Shown here piece after piece: positions 1-6,403 of a stretch of 7,197 nt of DNA. This stretch comes from CAYSUS01 sp964434165 (lineage in GTDB: Bacteria; Planctomycetota; Planctomycetia; Pirellulales; Thermoguttaceae): contig CAYSUS010000198.1 of assembly GCA_964434165.1 (NCBI GenBank), positions 1-7,197 of the forward strand, given 5' to 3'. The position numbers and the translations under genes were made by a program. How positions within the stretch are numbered: position 1 is the stretch's first letter; every line of letters begins with the position of its first letter. The notes below the pieces were generated by a model. That model saw only the letters and a list, made by a program, of their open reading frames with translations. It ran no database searches and was not told where the DNA came from.

Positions 1-1032
1 CGGAAGATGCTCGAGGCCCGGGACGTGGACGCGGTGGTCATCGCCACACCCGACCACTGGCACGTGCGCCCGGCGATCCACGCCTGCCTGGCCCACAAGG
101 ACATCTACCTGGAGAAGCCCTTGTCGCTGACCGTCCACGAGGGGCGCGTGTTGGTCGAGGCCGTGCGCAAGCACGGGCGCGTGCTGCAGACCGGCAGCCA
201 GCGGCGGTCGATGGCCGGGCACCGCCTGGGCTGCGCGCTCGTGCGCAACGGGGTGGCCGGGCGGATCCACACCGTGCTGATCCTCAACTACCCCAGCCCG
301 TGGGAAGCCCGGTTCCCGGGCCAGGCCGCCCCCGAGGGGCTCGACTGGGACGCCTGGTGCGGATGCACCGATCTCGTGCCGTTCCACGAGGACATCTACA
401 TCCAGCGGTCGCGCCCGGGCTGGATCTCGCTGCGTCCCTACTCGGGCGGCGAGATGACCGGCACCGGGGCGCACGGCTTCGACCAGGTGCAGTGGGCCCT
501 GGACATGGACCACACCGGGCCGGTGGAGATAGCGGCCGAAGGGGGAAAGCTCGAGCCGGTCGTGTACGACAAGCCCGAGTCGCTGGGGCGCGGCAACCGC
601 GCCACCAGCGAGAGCCGGCGCGTGACCATGAAGTACGCCAACGGGATCGAGCTTCGCTTGGAGCCGGGCGAGCCGGCCGCGGGGGGCGTGTTCATCGGCG
701 AGAAGGGCAAGATCCGCATCGGCAACAACCGCGTGGACAGCAATCCGCCGGAGCTGGCCAGGACGCCGCCCGAGGAACTCAAGATCCGCCTGCCGGTCAG
801 CGACAACCACCTGGCCAACTGGTTTCAGTGCATCAAGACCCGGCAGAGACCGATCGCCGACGTGGAGATCGGGCATCGCTCGGCCGTGGTCTGCCACCTG
901 GGCAATATCGCCCGCTGGGTCGGACGCCCCTTGCGCTGGGACCCGGAGACGGAGGTCTTCCCGGGCGACGACGACGCGAACCAGTATCTCGACCGCCCAA
1001 GGCGCAAGGGCTTTGAGCTGCCCCAAGCGTGA
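1..1032 (+). CDS. Gfo/Idh/MocA family oxidoreductase, 3' part (5' end outside window)
   Basis: The reading frame is open from the first base, so the gene starts upstream; 343 codons are present before TGA. Family members are NAD(P)-dependent dehydrogenases acting on sugars, inositols or related polyols. Visible here are the end of the Rossmann fold ('DAVVIATPDHWH', window codons 10-21), the hallmark 'EKPLS' at codons 38-42 with the conserved catalytic lysine at codon 39, 'TGSQRRS' at 64-70, and a C-terminal alpha/beta domain with 'GGEMTGTGAHGFDQVQWAL' near codons 149-167, where the histidine-plus-aspartate pair is the usual substrate-site motif. The GxGxxG nucleotide motif and any Tat or lipoprotein signal would lie in the missing N-terminus, perhaps 80-110 residues by comparison with the family's usual length of about 430. 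The substrate cannot be told from sequence. The gene converges on the protease gene. Family assignment is firm; the specific function is unknown. Confidence 0.93.
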   Translation, partial: RKMLEARDVDAVVIATPDHWHVRPAIHACLAHKDIYLEKPLSLTVHEGRVLVEAVRKHGRVLQTGSQRRSMAGHRLGCALVRNGVAGRIHTVLILNYPSPWEARFPGQAAPEGLDWDAWCGCTDLVPFHEDIYIQRSRPGWISLRPYSGGEMTGTGAHGFDQVQWALDMDHTGPVEIAAEGGKLEPVVYDKPESLGRGNRATSESRRVTMKYANGIELRLEPGEPAAGGVFIGEKGKIRIGNNRVDSNPPELARTPPEELKIRLPVSDNHLANWFQCIKTRQRPIADVEIGHRSAVVCHLGNIARWVGRPLRWDPETEVFPGDDDANQYLDRPRRKGFELPQA

Positions 1033-1050
1033 CGGACGCCCGATCCTCCC

Positions 1051-1081
1051 GACTTCCGAAGACTTTGAGACTTTGGAAGTC
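1051..1081. terminator. Hairpin between convergent genes, probable terminator
   Basis: Bases 1051-1061 and 1071-1081 form an 11-base inverted repeat around a nine-base loop. On the plus strand all positions pair if one G:U is allowed; on the minus strand that position is an A:C mismatch, so the stem is better for plus-strand transcripts. It lies 18 bases after the oxidoreductase stop and 12 bases beyond the protease stop, the place expected for a terminator serving both genes. No T-run follows on either side, so it is not a textbook intrinsic terminator; it may protect 3' ends or act with Rho. Confidence 0.5.
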
Positions 1082-1093
1082 TGCGCCCGGCAG

Positions 1094-2083
1094 CTAACCG
1101 CTCGGCAGGATGATCGGCGTGGGCGTCAGGCCCACGAAGATGAACGCGAGCGTCAGCCACCCCAGCACCACGCGGACCGGCCCGAGACGCGCGTGATCGT
1201 TGCCCGTGGGCGGGTGCGCCGGCCCCATGAGAAACAGCAGGAAGAGCATCAGCAGCCACTGGGGATAGCCGTGGCGGATCGTGCCGTAGATCACGGCCGC
1301 GGTGACTCCGGCAAGAATCACCGAGGCCACCGTCGCCGCCCGATTCCGCAATAGGGCGTAGAGCACGTGCCCGCCGTCGAGCTGTCCCACTGGCAGGAGG
1401 TTCAGCGAGGTGATCAGGAGTCCGACCCAGGCCGCAAAGCCGAAGGGATGGACCATCACCTCGTGACCCGGGGGCGCGGGTCCGCGGATCCATTCGGCGA
1501 AGAAACGGAAGATCAGGGGGTCGCCGAACAGGAGGGAGCCGGGCCGCGGCACGCCGTATTCCGAGAGGTGCAATCCCCAGACCAGGAAGACCATAGTAGG
1601 CACCAGCCCCGCCAGGGGACCCGTGATACCGATGTCGAACAGGGCCCTGCGGTCGCGGACCTGGGCGTCCATGGCGATCACCGCCCCCAAGGTCCCGATG
1701 GGCGAGAAGGGCATGGGAATGAAGTACGGCAGGCTGGCCTGCACGCCGTAGCGCCGCGCCTGGATGTAGTGGCCGGCCTCGTGGAAGACCAGGATCAGCA
1801 TCACGGGCACGGCGTACGTGGCTCCGGCCTGAAGCAGACCGAGGAGCACGGTAATGCCCGAGACCGGCCCTTCCGGCATCCGATACCAACCGAACCCGCA
1901 GAACATCGTGCTGGCACACGTGGCCAGAAACAGGCATAGCGGCAGCACCACGCGAGGCCGCGGCGGCAGGGCCGCGGGCTGCGGGGGCCCGGGCCTGTCC
2001 ACCACCTCGGCCACGATCACTTCGGGCGGCGAGCAGGCCGGCGCCGCGGGCGGATCGATGCTGTCTTCGCGATAGGCTCTCAT
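1094..2083 (-). CDS. Site-2 protease family (M50) intramembrane metalloprotease, EGY-like
   Basis: Predicted 329-residue polytopic membrane zinc protease; family members cut substrates within the membrane, often releasing anti-sigma factors or other regulators. The active site is complete: HEAGH at residues 101-105 supplies the two zinc-binding histidines and the glutamate, and 'NLLPVGQLDGGH' at 228-239 carries the third ligand, D236. 'PYFIPMPFSPIGTLGAVI' (119-136) and 'ALFDIGITGPLAG' (147-159) resemble the plant/cyanobacterial EGY branch rather than RseP; there is no PDZ domain, and the N-terminal GNLR motif of plant EGY proteins is missing. Hydrophobic segments lie near 45-64, 77-100, 152-172, 213-230, 251-268, 276-288 and 303-325. 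Residues 10-44 are proline-rich and probably cytosolic. I chose the ATG at 2083; an ATG at 2095 adds four residues. Neither has a Shine-Dalgarno sequence. The gene stands alone on this strand, divergent from the permease. Its substrate is unknown. Confidence 0.92.
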   Translation of the reverse strand: MRAYREDSIDPPAAPACSPPEVIVAEVVDRPGPPQPAALPPRPRVVLPLCLFLATCASTMFCGFGWYRMPEGPVSGITVLLGLLQAGATYAVPVMLILVFHEAGHYIQARRYGVQASLPYFIPMPFSPIGTLGAVIAMDAQVRDRRALFDIGITGPLAGLVPTMVFLVWGLHLSEYGVPRPGSLLFGDPLIFRFFAEWIRGPAPPGHEVMVHPFGFAAWVGLLITSLNLLPVGQLDGGHVLYALLRNRAATVASVILAGVTAAVIYGTIRHGYPQWLLMLFLLFLMGPAHPPTGNDHARLGPVRVVLGWLTLAFIFVGLTPTPIILPSG

Positions 2084-2095
2084 GACCGAAGTCAT

Positions 2096-2101
2096 CTTAT
2101 A
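2096..2101 (-). promoter_or_regulatory. Possible -10 element for the protease gene
   Basis: Read on the minus strand, bases 2101-2096 spell TATAAG, five of six matches to the sigma-70 -10 consensus and AT-rich against a GC-rich background. A weak TTGCCG lies 14 bases upstream, shorter than the ideal 17, so the -35 is doubtful. If this is the -10, transcription would start near 2088-2090, downstream of the ATG at 2095 and about five to seven bases before the ATG at 2083. That would give a nearly leaderless mRNA and favours the 2083 start. Visual call only. Confidence 0.35.
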
Positions 2102-2221
2102 CGAAAGGGTTGTGACGGCAAAGCCGCGTTTTGCGGAGGGAGGCAGCCCCCCCTTGTGCGATGAGCCGTTTCGGGCCAACATCCACCAAAAGAACGGCTG
2201 GCCCCTGACCAATCGACGTTG

Positions 2222-2236
2222 CGGAGACACCCTCCG
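2222..2236 (+). promoter_or_regulatory. Ribosome binding site of the permease, inside a hairpin
   Basis: GGAG at 2223-2226 is the only Shine-Dalgarno-like sequence near the permease ATG, with a ten-base spacer to 2237, and it decides the start. CGGAG (2222-2226) pairs perfectly with CTCCG (2232-2236) around a five-base loop, so the site is closed in a hairpin that ends at the base before the start codon. CCCTCCG (2230-2236) is also perfectly complementary to CGGAGGG at 2134-2140. Both pairings are read directly; that either forms in vivo is inference. Confidence 0.45.
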
Positions 2237-3727
2237 ATGTTGGAACGCTACTTCGAGCTCTCCAAGCACGGTACGAACGCCCGCACCGAAGTGTTGGCCG
2301 GGGTGACGACCTTCCTCACCATGGCCTACATCATCTTCGTGCAGCCGGCCGTGCTCTCGGGCCGCATGTTCGAGAGGGACACGGGCATGGACTTCGGCGC
2401 CGTGACCACGGCCACCTGCCTGGGCGCGGCCCTGGCCACGGCCATCATGGCCCTCTATGCGAGGCTCCCTATCGCGCAGGCGCCGGGCATGGGCGAGAAT
2501 TTCTTCTTCGTCCTCACCCTGATCCCGGCGGCCGGCGCGATGATCAAGGCGCAGGTCGCGTCCGGCGCGCTCGAGCCCGACGCGACCACGCCGTGGCAGG
2601 TTGCCCTCGGGGTGATCTTCCTTTCCGGCGTGCTTTTCCTCGTGCTCTCGCTGTTGGGCGTACGGGAGATGCTGCTCGATGCGATCAGCCCCACGATGCG
2701 TCACGGGATCGCCGTGGGCATCGGGCTGTTCATCGCCTTCATCGGCCTGGAGAACGGCTCGCTGGTGATCGCCAACCCGGGGACGCTGGTGAAGATGAAT
2801 CCCCGCTTCGCCACGCCCGACCTGATGGTGTTCTTCTTCGGCCTGCTGGTGACCGCGGGCCTGCACGCGAAGCGCGTGCGCGGGGCGATCCTCTGGGGCA
2901 TCCTGGCGGCGACCGTCCTGGCCCTGGTTCTTTTGCACTCCTACCCGCGCCCGGAATCACCGACCGACGGCACGCCGGCGACGTCGGAGCAGCAGGCCGC
3001 CGCCGAGGAGTGGGCCAAGCTCGACGGGCTGGCCCAAGCCGAAGCGAGGTTCCTGACCGGAGGCCCGGTGGCGGCGCCTCCTCCCGTGGCGCCCACGCTC
3101 TTCCGGATGGACCTCCGCCGCGCCGTGGCCGGGTCGATGATCCCGTTTGTGATGATCTTCCTGTTCATGAACCTCTTCGACACGCTGGGCACGCTGATCG
3201 GCGTCACCGAACAGGCGGGGCTCGTGCGCGGCAACCAGATTCCCAGGATCAAGCAGGCCTTGGTCTCCGACGCGGTGGGCACCGTGGCCGGGGCGGCGAT
3301 GGGAACGAGCACGGTGGTCAGCTTCATCGAGAGCGCGTCGGGCGTGTCGCAGGGAGGACGCACGGGGCTGACCTCGCTGGTGGTGGCTGTGCTGTTCCTG
3401 GTCGCCCTGCTGTTCAGCCCGGTGATCGCCCTGGTGGGGAGCTACCCGCCGATCACCGCCCCGGCCCTGGTGGTGATCGGGTCGATGATGTTCCGCAACG
3501 TGAACCTCATGGACTGGACGAACGAGGCCGAGACGATCCCGGCGTTTCTGATCGTCATCGGCATCCCTCTGACCTACTCCATCGCCGACGGCCTGGCCCT
3601 GGGGTTCATCGCCTATCCGGTGGTCAAGCTGCTGGCCGGTCAGGGCCGCGACGTGAAATGGCTGATGTACGTGATGGCCGTCGTGCTGGTGGCGTACTTC
3701 GTGTTTGTCCGGGTCCAGGCGGGTTGA
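2237..3727 (+). CDS. NCS2 family purine permease, AzgA-like (guanine/hypoxanthine type)
   Basis: A 496-residue inner-membrane transporter, probably taking up hypoxanthine, guanine or adenine by proton symport. AzgA-type landmarks occur in order: 'TEVLAGVTTFLTMAYIIFV' (17-35), 'ARLPIAQAPGMGENFFF' (75-91), 'AFIGLENGSLVIANPGTL' (167-184), 'FLFMNLFDTLGTLIGV' (308-323) with D315, and 'SFIESASGVSQGGRTGLTS' (362-380) with E365; in this family acidic residues of those two segments contribute to substrate binding. Two points are odd: the usual 'APGMGLNA' reads 'APGMGENF', placing a glutamate (E87) next to the conserved N88, and the hydrophilic stretch at about 236-288, rich in Pro, Ala and Glu, looks longer than in typical members. 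The ATG at 2237 is preferred for its GGAG; an in-frame TTG at 2219 would add six residues that resemble nothing. The next gene follows after 15 bases. Purine preference is inferred by family; xanthine cannot be excluded. Confidence 0.9.
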   Translation: MLERYFELSKHGTNARTEVLAGVTTFLTMAYIIFVQPAVLSGRMFERDTGMDFGAVTTATCLGAALATAIMALYARLPIAQAPGMGENFFFVLTLIPAAGAMIKAQVASGALEPDATTPWQVALGVIFLSGVLFLVLSLLGVREMLLDAISPTMRHGIAVGIGLFIAFIGLENGSLVIANPGTLVKMNPRFATPDLMVFFFGLLVTAGLHAKRVRGAILWGILAATVLALVLLHSYPRPESPTDGTPATSEQQAAAEEWAKLDGLAQAEARFLTGGPVAAPPPVAPTLFRMDLRRAVAGSMIPFVMIFLFMNLFDTLGTLIGVTEQAGLVRGNQIPRIKQALVSDAVGTVAGAAMGTSTVVSFIESASGVSQGGRTGLTSLVVAVLFLVALLFSPVIALVGSYPPITAPALVVIGSMMFRNVNLMDWTNEAETIPAFLIVIGIPLTYSIADGLALGFIAYPVVKLLAGQGRDVKWLMYVMAVVLVAYFVFVRVQAG

Positions 3728-3742
3728 TAGAATGGCCGTACC

Positions 3743-4063
3743 ATGAAGCTCCTCCCCCAGTACTCCCTGCGAAAGCTGCTACTGATCACGACCGGCTGCG
3801 CGCTGGCCTTCTCCGTCGTGGCCCTGGGAATGCGGGGCACGCCGTGGGCCGTGGGCTTCTCGGTCGGCGTGCTGGCCGCCGTGCTCCTGTTGGCCGTCCT
3901 GGTCGGCATGTTCGGCATCGTGTGGGGGGTGGCCGGGCTTCTGGCGATTCTGGAGGGGGCCGCCGGCAAAGGCCGCTCGCCCTTCGGCCCGGAGCAACAG
4001 CCGGCCGAGGCAGCACCGAGTCGGGTCGCGGCGGGCAGCCCTTTCCAAACGCCTGGCGGTTAG
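3743..4063 (+). CDS. Small hydrophobic membrane protein with 'YSLRKLLL' N-terminus
   Basis: A 106-residue protein of unknown function. It opens 'MKLLPQYSLRKLLLITTGCALAF', and a short 'Q(F/Y)SLRxLL' lead followed at once by a hydrophobic helix is a recurring start in small planctomycete membrane proteins; this is recall, not a search. Hydrophobic stretches at about 12-29, 34-54 and 56-70 suggest two or three membrane helices. The tail (71-106) is hydrophilic, rich in Gly, Pro, Ala and Gln, and probably disordered. No catalytic motif is visible. It starts 15 bases after the permease stop, so it is probably co-transcribed and might be an accessory subunit, but such proteins occur beside many unrelated genes. 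No Shine-Dalgarno precedes the ATG. Codon use and the membrane pattern favour a real gene despite its size. Confidence 0.75.
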   Translation: MKLLPQYSLRKLLLITTGCALAFSVVALGMRGTPWAVGFSVGVLAAVLLLAVLVGMFGIVWGVAGLLAILEGAAGKGRSPFGPEQQPAEAAPSRVAAGSPFQTPGG

Positions 4064-4136
4064 CGAACCTGTGAGACCGTCGTGCGTCGGAAGGCAAGAG
4101 GCGACCCACTCCTCTCGTCAAGCTGGTCATGACGCC

Positions 4137-6386
4137 ATGAGCCGCGCCGGAAACATGCTCCACCGCGCCGCGCGAGCGCTGGGCGCCGGTCCGTCCGGCG
4201 CGTTGAATCGCGGGCTGGTGGGCCTGCTTGCCGCGGCGCTCGCCTGCGCCTCCGTCGCGCCCCTCCGCGCTCAGACCGCCGCTTCGCATCGCCTGGCCGG
4301 GGCGGGGCTGGTGATGCACGTCGAGACGCGCTGGGCCGACGGGCCGGGCTACCGGCCTGTGCGGATCGCGCTGACGCCGACCGCCGCGGTCACCGCGGAT
4401 CGCACGCTGACGATTGAGATCCTGGTGTTCGAACTGGGCCAGCAGCACGCGCTTCGCGTGGCGCAGGACGTCGAGATCCCGTCGGGCACTCTGCCGGTCC
4501 GGGCCACGGTTCTCGTGCCCAACGCGGTGAGTTGGGGGAACTACGCGATCAACGTCGTGGAGGACGGCGCCCTGGTGCCAAGCCTCTGCGTGCCGCGCAC
4601 CGGCACAGTAGTCCCCGGGAACGCCAGCGTGGACGCCCTGCCCCGAATTCTCTTCGTGGGCGACCGCGTCCCAAACACGCGATCCTTGGCCTCCTCGCTG
4701 CCGGTCCAACAGTACGTGCAGTTCCTGGCCAGCGCCGGCATGTCGCCCATTTCGACCCCCCCCCGGGGCCTGGGCGGGCAACTGCCCACGGCCATGAACC
4801 TGCCGGCCGGACAGCTCCCCGAGCGATGGATCGAATACACGAGCTTCGACGTGATCTGCGCAGGACAGGCCGATCTGGAGGTTATGGCCCGCACCCGCCC
4901 CGAGGCCTTTCGGGCCGTGATGGCGTGGACGGCCGCCGGAGGCAGTCTCTGGGTCTTCGGAGTGGGCGAGGGGTTCGCGCGCCTGGGTGGTTTGGAGTCG
5001 CTGCTGGGAATGCCGCCGGGGCACGGGGATCGCGAGTCCCCGCCGGTCGATCGCGGATGGCGCGAACCGGATCGCGCGACCTTCGGTCAACCGCTCAGCC
5101 ATGGGTCGGGTCGCGGTATGCCGACCTACTACAGCCCCCGGTACGGACCCCTAGCCATGCCGGCGCCGATGGTGGAAGACGGCCGCGCGCTTGCGGAGCC
5201 GTCGCTCGTGCTTCCCGCGGCGCCGAAGGAGGCCCCCTTCGTGCTGCGCGACCTCCAGGCGGGGCTGGTCGTGGCCTGGGCTGCCCGCGATCCCCTGCCC
5301 GGAACGCCGTCCCACTGGGCCTGGGTCCTCAACAGCATGCGCTCCGAAAGGTGGCAGTGGTGCGAGCGCCACGGCATGTCCCTGTTCCGCGCGAACCGCG
5401 ATTTCTGGAACTTCCTCATCCCCGGCGTGGGCCTGGTGCCCGCCGTGGAGTTCGGCGTGTTGATCACGCTCTTCGTGCTGGTGATCGGCCCGCTGAACTA
5501 CGTACTGCTGAAGCGCTGGAAGCGCCTACACCTACTCGTGGTGACCGTCCCCGTCAGCGCCGCGTTGATCACGCTGGCGCTGTTCGGCTATGCCGTGCTT
5601 GCCGACGGGCTGGGCACGCGGGTCCGCGTCCGCAGCCTGACGCTTCTGGACCAGCGCAGCAACCGCGCCGCGTGCTGGGCGCGGATGTCGTACTACGCCG
5701 GCATCACGCCCTCCGGCGGGCTTTCGTTTTCCGACGAGACGGCGGTCTATCCCGTGGAGGCCTATCCGGGCCGGGCGTTCGACGACGAGTCGGGGCGGAG
5801 CCGGGAGCTGATCTGGGAGGACGGCCAGTGGCTGGCCTCGGGCTGGCTCCCGGCGCGCACGCCGACCCAGTATCTGACGGTTCGCTCCAGCCGTACGCAC
5901 GCGCGTCTGGAGTTCGCGGCCCGCGGCGACGGGGCCTTGGAGGTTTCGAACCACCTCGGCACGGATTTGAAACACCTTCTGCTCCGCGCCGACGACGGCT
6001 CGTACTACGCGATGGACGAACTGGGCGCGGGCAAGACAGGGTCGGCCGAGGCCGTCGAACTCGGCGAGGGGATGCGACCCTTCCACGAGGCCCGCAACGC
6101 CAACCTGCCCGAGTTCCCGACGGGCATGGACACCACCTACTTCCGCGTGGGCCGACCGCGCCTCTCCGGGTACCGACGCGTCTACGATCCGGGGCTTCCC
6201 TCGCCCAGCCAGTCCACCAGCCGGCTGGAGCGGCTGCTGGCCGCGGGGCCGGGAGGGGCGCGCAGCGGCGGCGCGATGCCCCGGCGGAGCTACGTGGCGC
6301 TGGCCGAGCGATCGCCCCAGGTCGAACTGGGCACCCCGGGCGCGCGCGAGGAGGCCAGCTATCACGTCATCTTCGGTGAGTACTAG
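4137..6386 (+). CDS. Secreted, membrane-anchored protein with GATase-like domain, beside ABC ATPase
   Basis: A 749-residue protein of unknown precise function. A signal peptide or anchor spans about 22-46 ('LNRGLVGLLAAALACASVAPLRAQ', possible cleavage after A46). Residues 52-165 look beta-rich. Residues 169-290 ('RILFVGDR' ... 'FDVICAGQADLEVM' ... 'AWTAAGGSLWVFGVG') have the alternating pattern of the class I glutamine-amidotransferase-like fold found in many bacterial membrane proteins; I see no catalytic Cys-His-Glu triad, so it is probably a binding or structural domain. Two transmembrane helices follow at about 435-457 and 466-489, joined by a short basic turn ('LLKRWKRLHLL'), then a large C-terminal region (490-749) that would face the periplasm. 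The ABC ATPase starts 17 bases later, suggesting an accessory of an ABC-2 export system comparable to GldG- or DUF4350-type proteins. No Shine-Dalgarno is visible; the ATG at 4155 is an alternative. An upstream in-frame GTG at 4071 adds 22 unremarkable residues and is less likely. Confidence 0.75.
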   Translation: MSRAGNMLHRAARALGAGPSGALNRGLVGLLAAALACASVAPLRAQTAASHRLAGAGLVMHVETRWADGPGYRPVRIALTPTAAVTADRTLTIEILVFELGQQHALRVAQDVEIPSGTLPVRATVLVPNAVSWGNYAINVVEDGALVPSLCVPRTGTVVPGNASVDALPRILFVGDRVPNTRSLASSLPVQQYVQFLASAGMSPISTPPRGLGGQLPTAMNLPAGQLPERWIEYTSFDVICAGQADLEVMARTRPEAFRAVMAWTAAGGSLWVFGVGEGFARLGGLESLLGMPPGHGDRESPPVDRGWREPDRATFGQPLSHGSGRGMPTYYSPRYGPLAMPAPMVEDGRALAEPSLVLPAAPKEAPFVLRDLQAGLVVAWAARDPLPGTPSHWAWVLNSMRSERWQWCERHGMSLFRANRDFWNFLIPGVGLVPAVEFGVLITLFVLVIGPLNYVLLKRWKRLHLLVVTVPVSAALITLALFGYAVLADGLGTRVRVRSLTLLDQRSNRAACWARMSYYAGITPSGGLSFSDETAVYPVEAYPGRAFDDESGRSRELIWEDGQWLASGWLPARTPTQYLTVRSSRTHARLEFAARGDGALEVSNHLGTDLKHLLLRADDGSYYAMDELGAGKTGSAEAVELGEGMRPFHEARNANLPEFPTGMDTTYFRVGRPRLSGYRRVYDPGLPSPSQSTSRLERLLAAGPGGARSGGAMPRRSYVALAERSPQVELGTPGAREEASYHVIFGEY
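4756..4764 (+). repeat. Nine-cytosine homopolymer inside the GATase-like gene
   Basis: Nine consecutive C, followed directly by four G (4765-4768), lie within codons for 'STPPRGLGG' of the 749-residue protein. The frame is intact through the tract and the protein reads sensibly on both sides. A one-base slip would truncate the protein before its transmembrane helices, leaving only the secreted N-terminal part. It could be a slippage or sequencing-error hotspot. Confidence 0.6.
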
Positions 6387-6403
6387 CCCGGACGCGGACC
6401 GCC

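Larger units (their letters stand above)
2084..2236. promoter_or_regulatory. Divergent intergenic region and permease leader
   Basis: This 153-base gap lies between the start codons of the protease (minus) and the permease (plus). No convincing plus-strand sigma-70 promoter is visible; TTGTGC at 2154-2159 followed 17 bases later by CAACAT is a poor match. It holds an 8-base direct repeat, TTGCGGAG, at 2131-2138 and 2219-2226, the second copy supplying the permease's Shine-Dalgarno. There is a 7-base perfect inverted repeat (2164-2170 with 2193-2199), an overlapping 6-base one (2173-2178 with 2199-2204), and a run of seven C at 2147-2153. A 15-codon frame (2161-2208) also exists but has no well-placed ribosome binding site. 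I did not recognise a known riboswitch class here. Confidence 0.5.

Noticed and set aside
169..290. Possible internal start or second gene within the oxidoreductase
   Set aside because: The main frame is continuous with conserved family motifs from the first base to the stop; no break is seen.
2164..2204. H-type pseudoknot formed by both leader inverted repeats at once
   Set aside because: The linkers are two and zero bases, too short to span stems of seven and five base pairs; the pairings are better treated as alternatives.
2082..2306. 74-codon plus-strand frame spanning the permease leader
   Set aside because: Overlaps the permease start and the protease start, has no ribosome binding site and no family resemblance.
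2084..2938. Upstream in-frame extension of the protease gene on the minus strand, giving a 614-residue protein
   Set aside because: The extra N-terminal part lies antisense to the permease and is low-complexity Arg/Gly/His/Glu-rich, as expected for a shadow frame in GC-rich DNA; the family-like protein begins near 2083.
2593..4074. Long plus-strand frame of 493 codons overlapping the permease and small gene
   Set aside because: Arg/Gly/Pro-rich with no domain pattern; it is the out-of-frame shadow of the permease.
4126..4133. GTCATGAC perfect palindrome three bases before the GATase-like start
   Set aside because: Eight bases only, single copy, no matching half-sites nearby; too weak to call an operator.
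4071..4136. GTG start at 4071 for the 749-residue protein
   Set aside because: The 22 added residues would displace the signal peptide inward and there is no ribosome binding site; the ATG at 4137 (or 4155) fits a secreted protein better.
3786..5102. Minus-strand frame of 438 codons
   Set aside because: Antisense to two better-supported genes, rich in Arg/Gly/His, no recognisable domain.
4532..6379. Plus-strand frame of 615 codons inside the GATase-like gene
   Set aside because: Composition dominated by Arg, Gly, Ala and Pro with no motifs; the overlapping 749-residue frame has a signal peptide and membrane helices.
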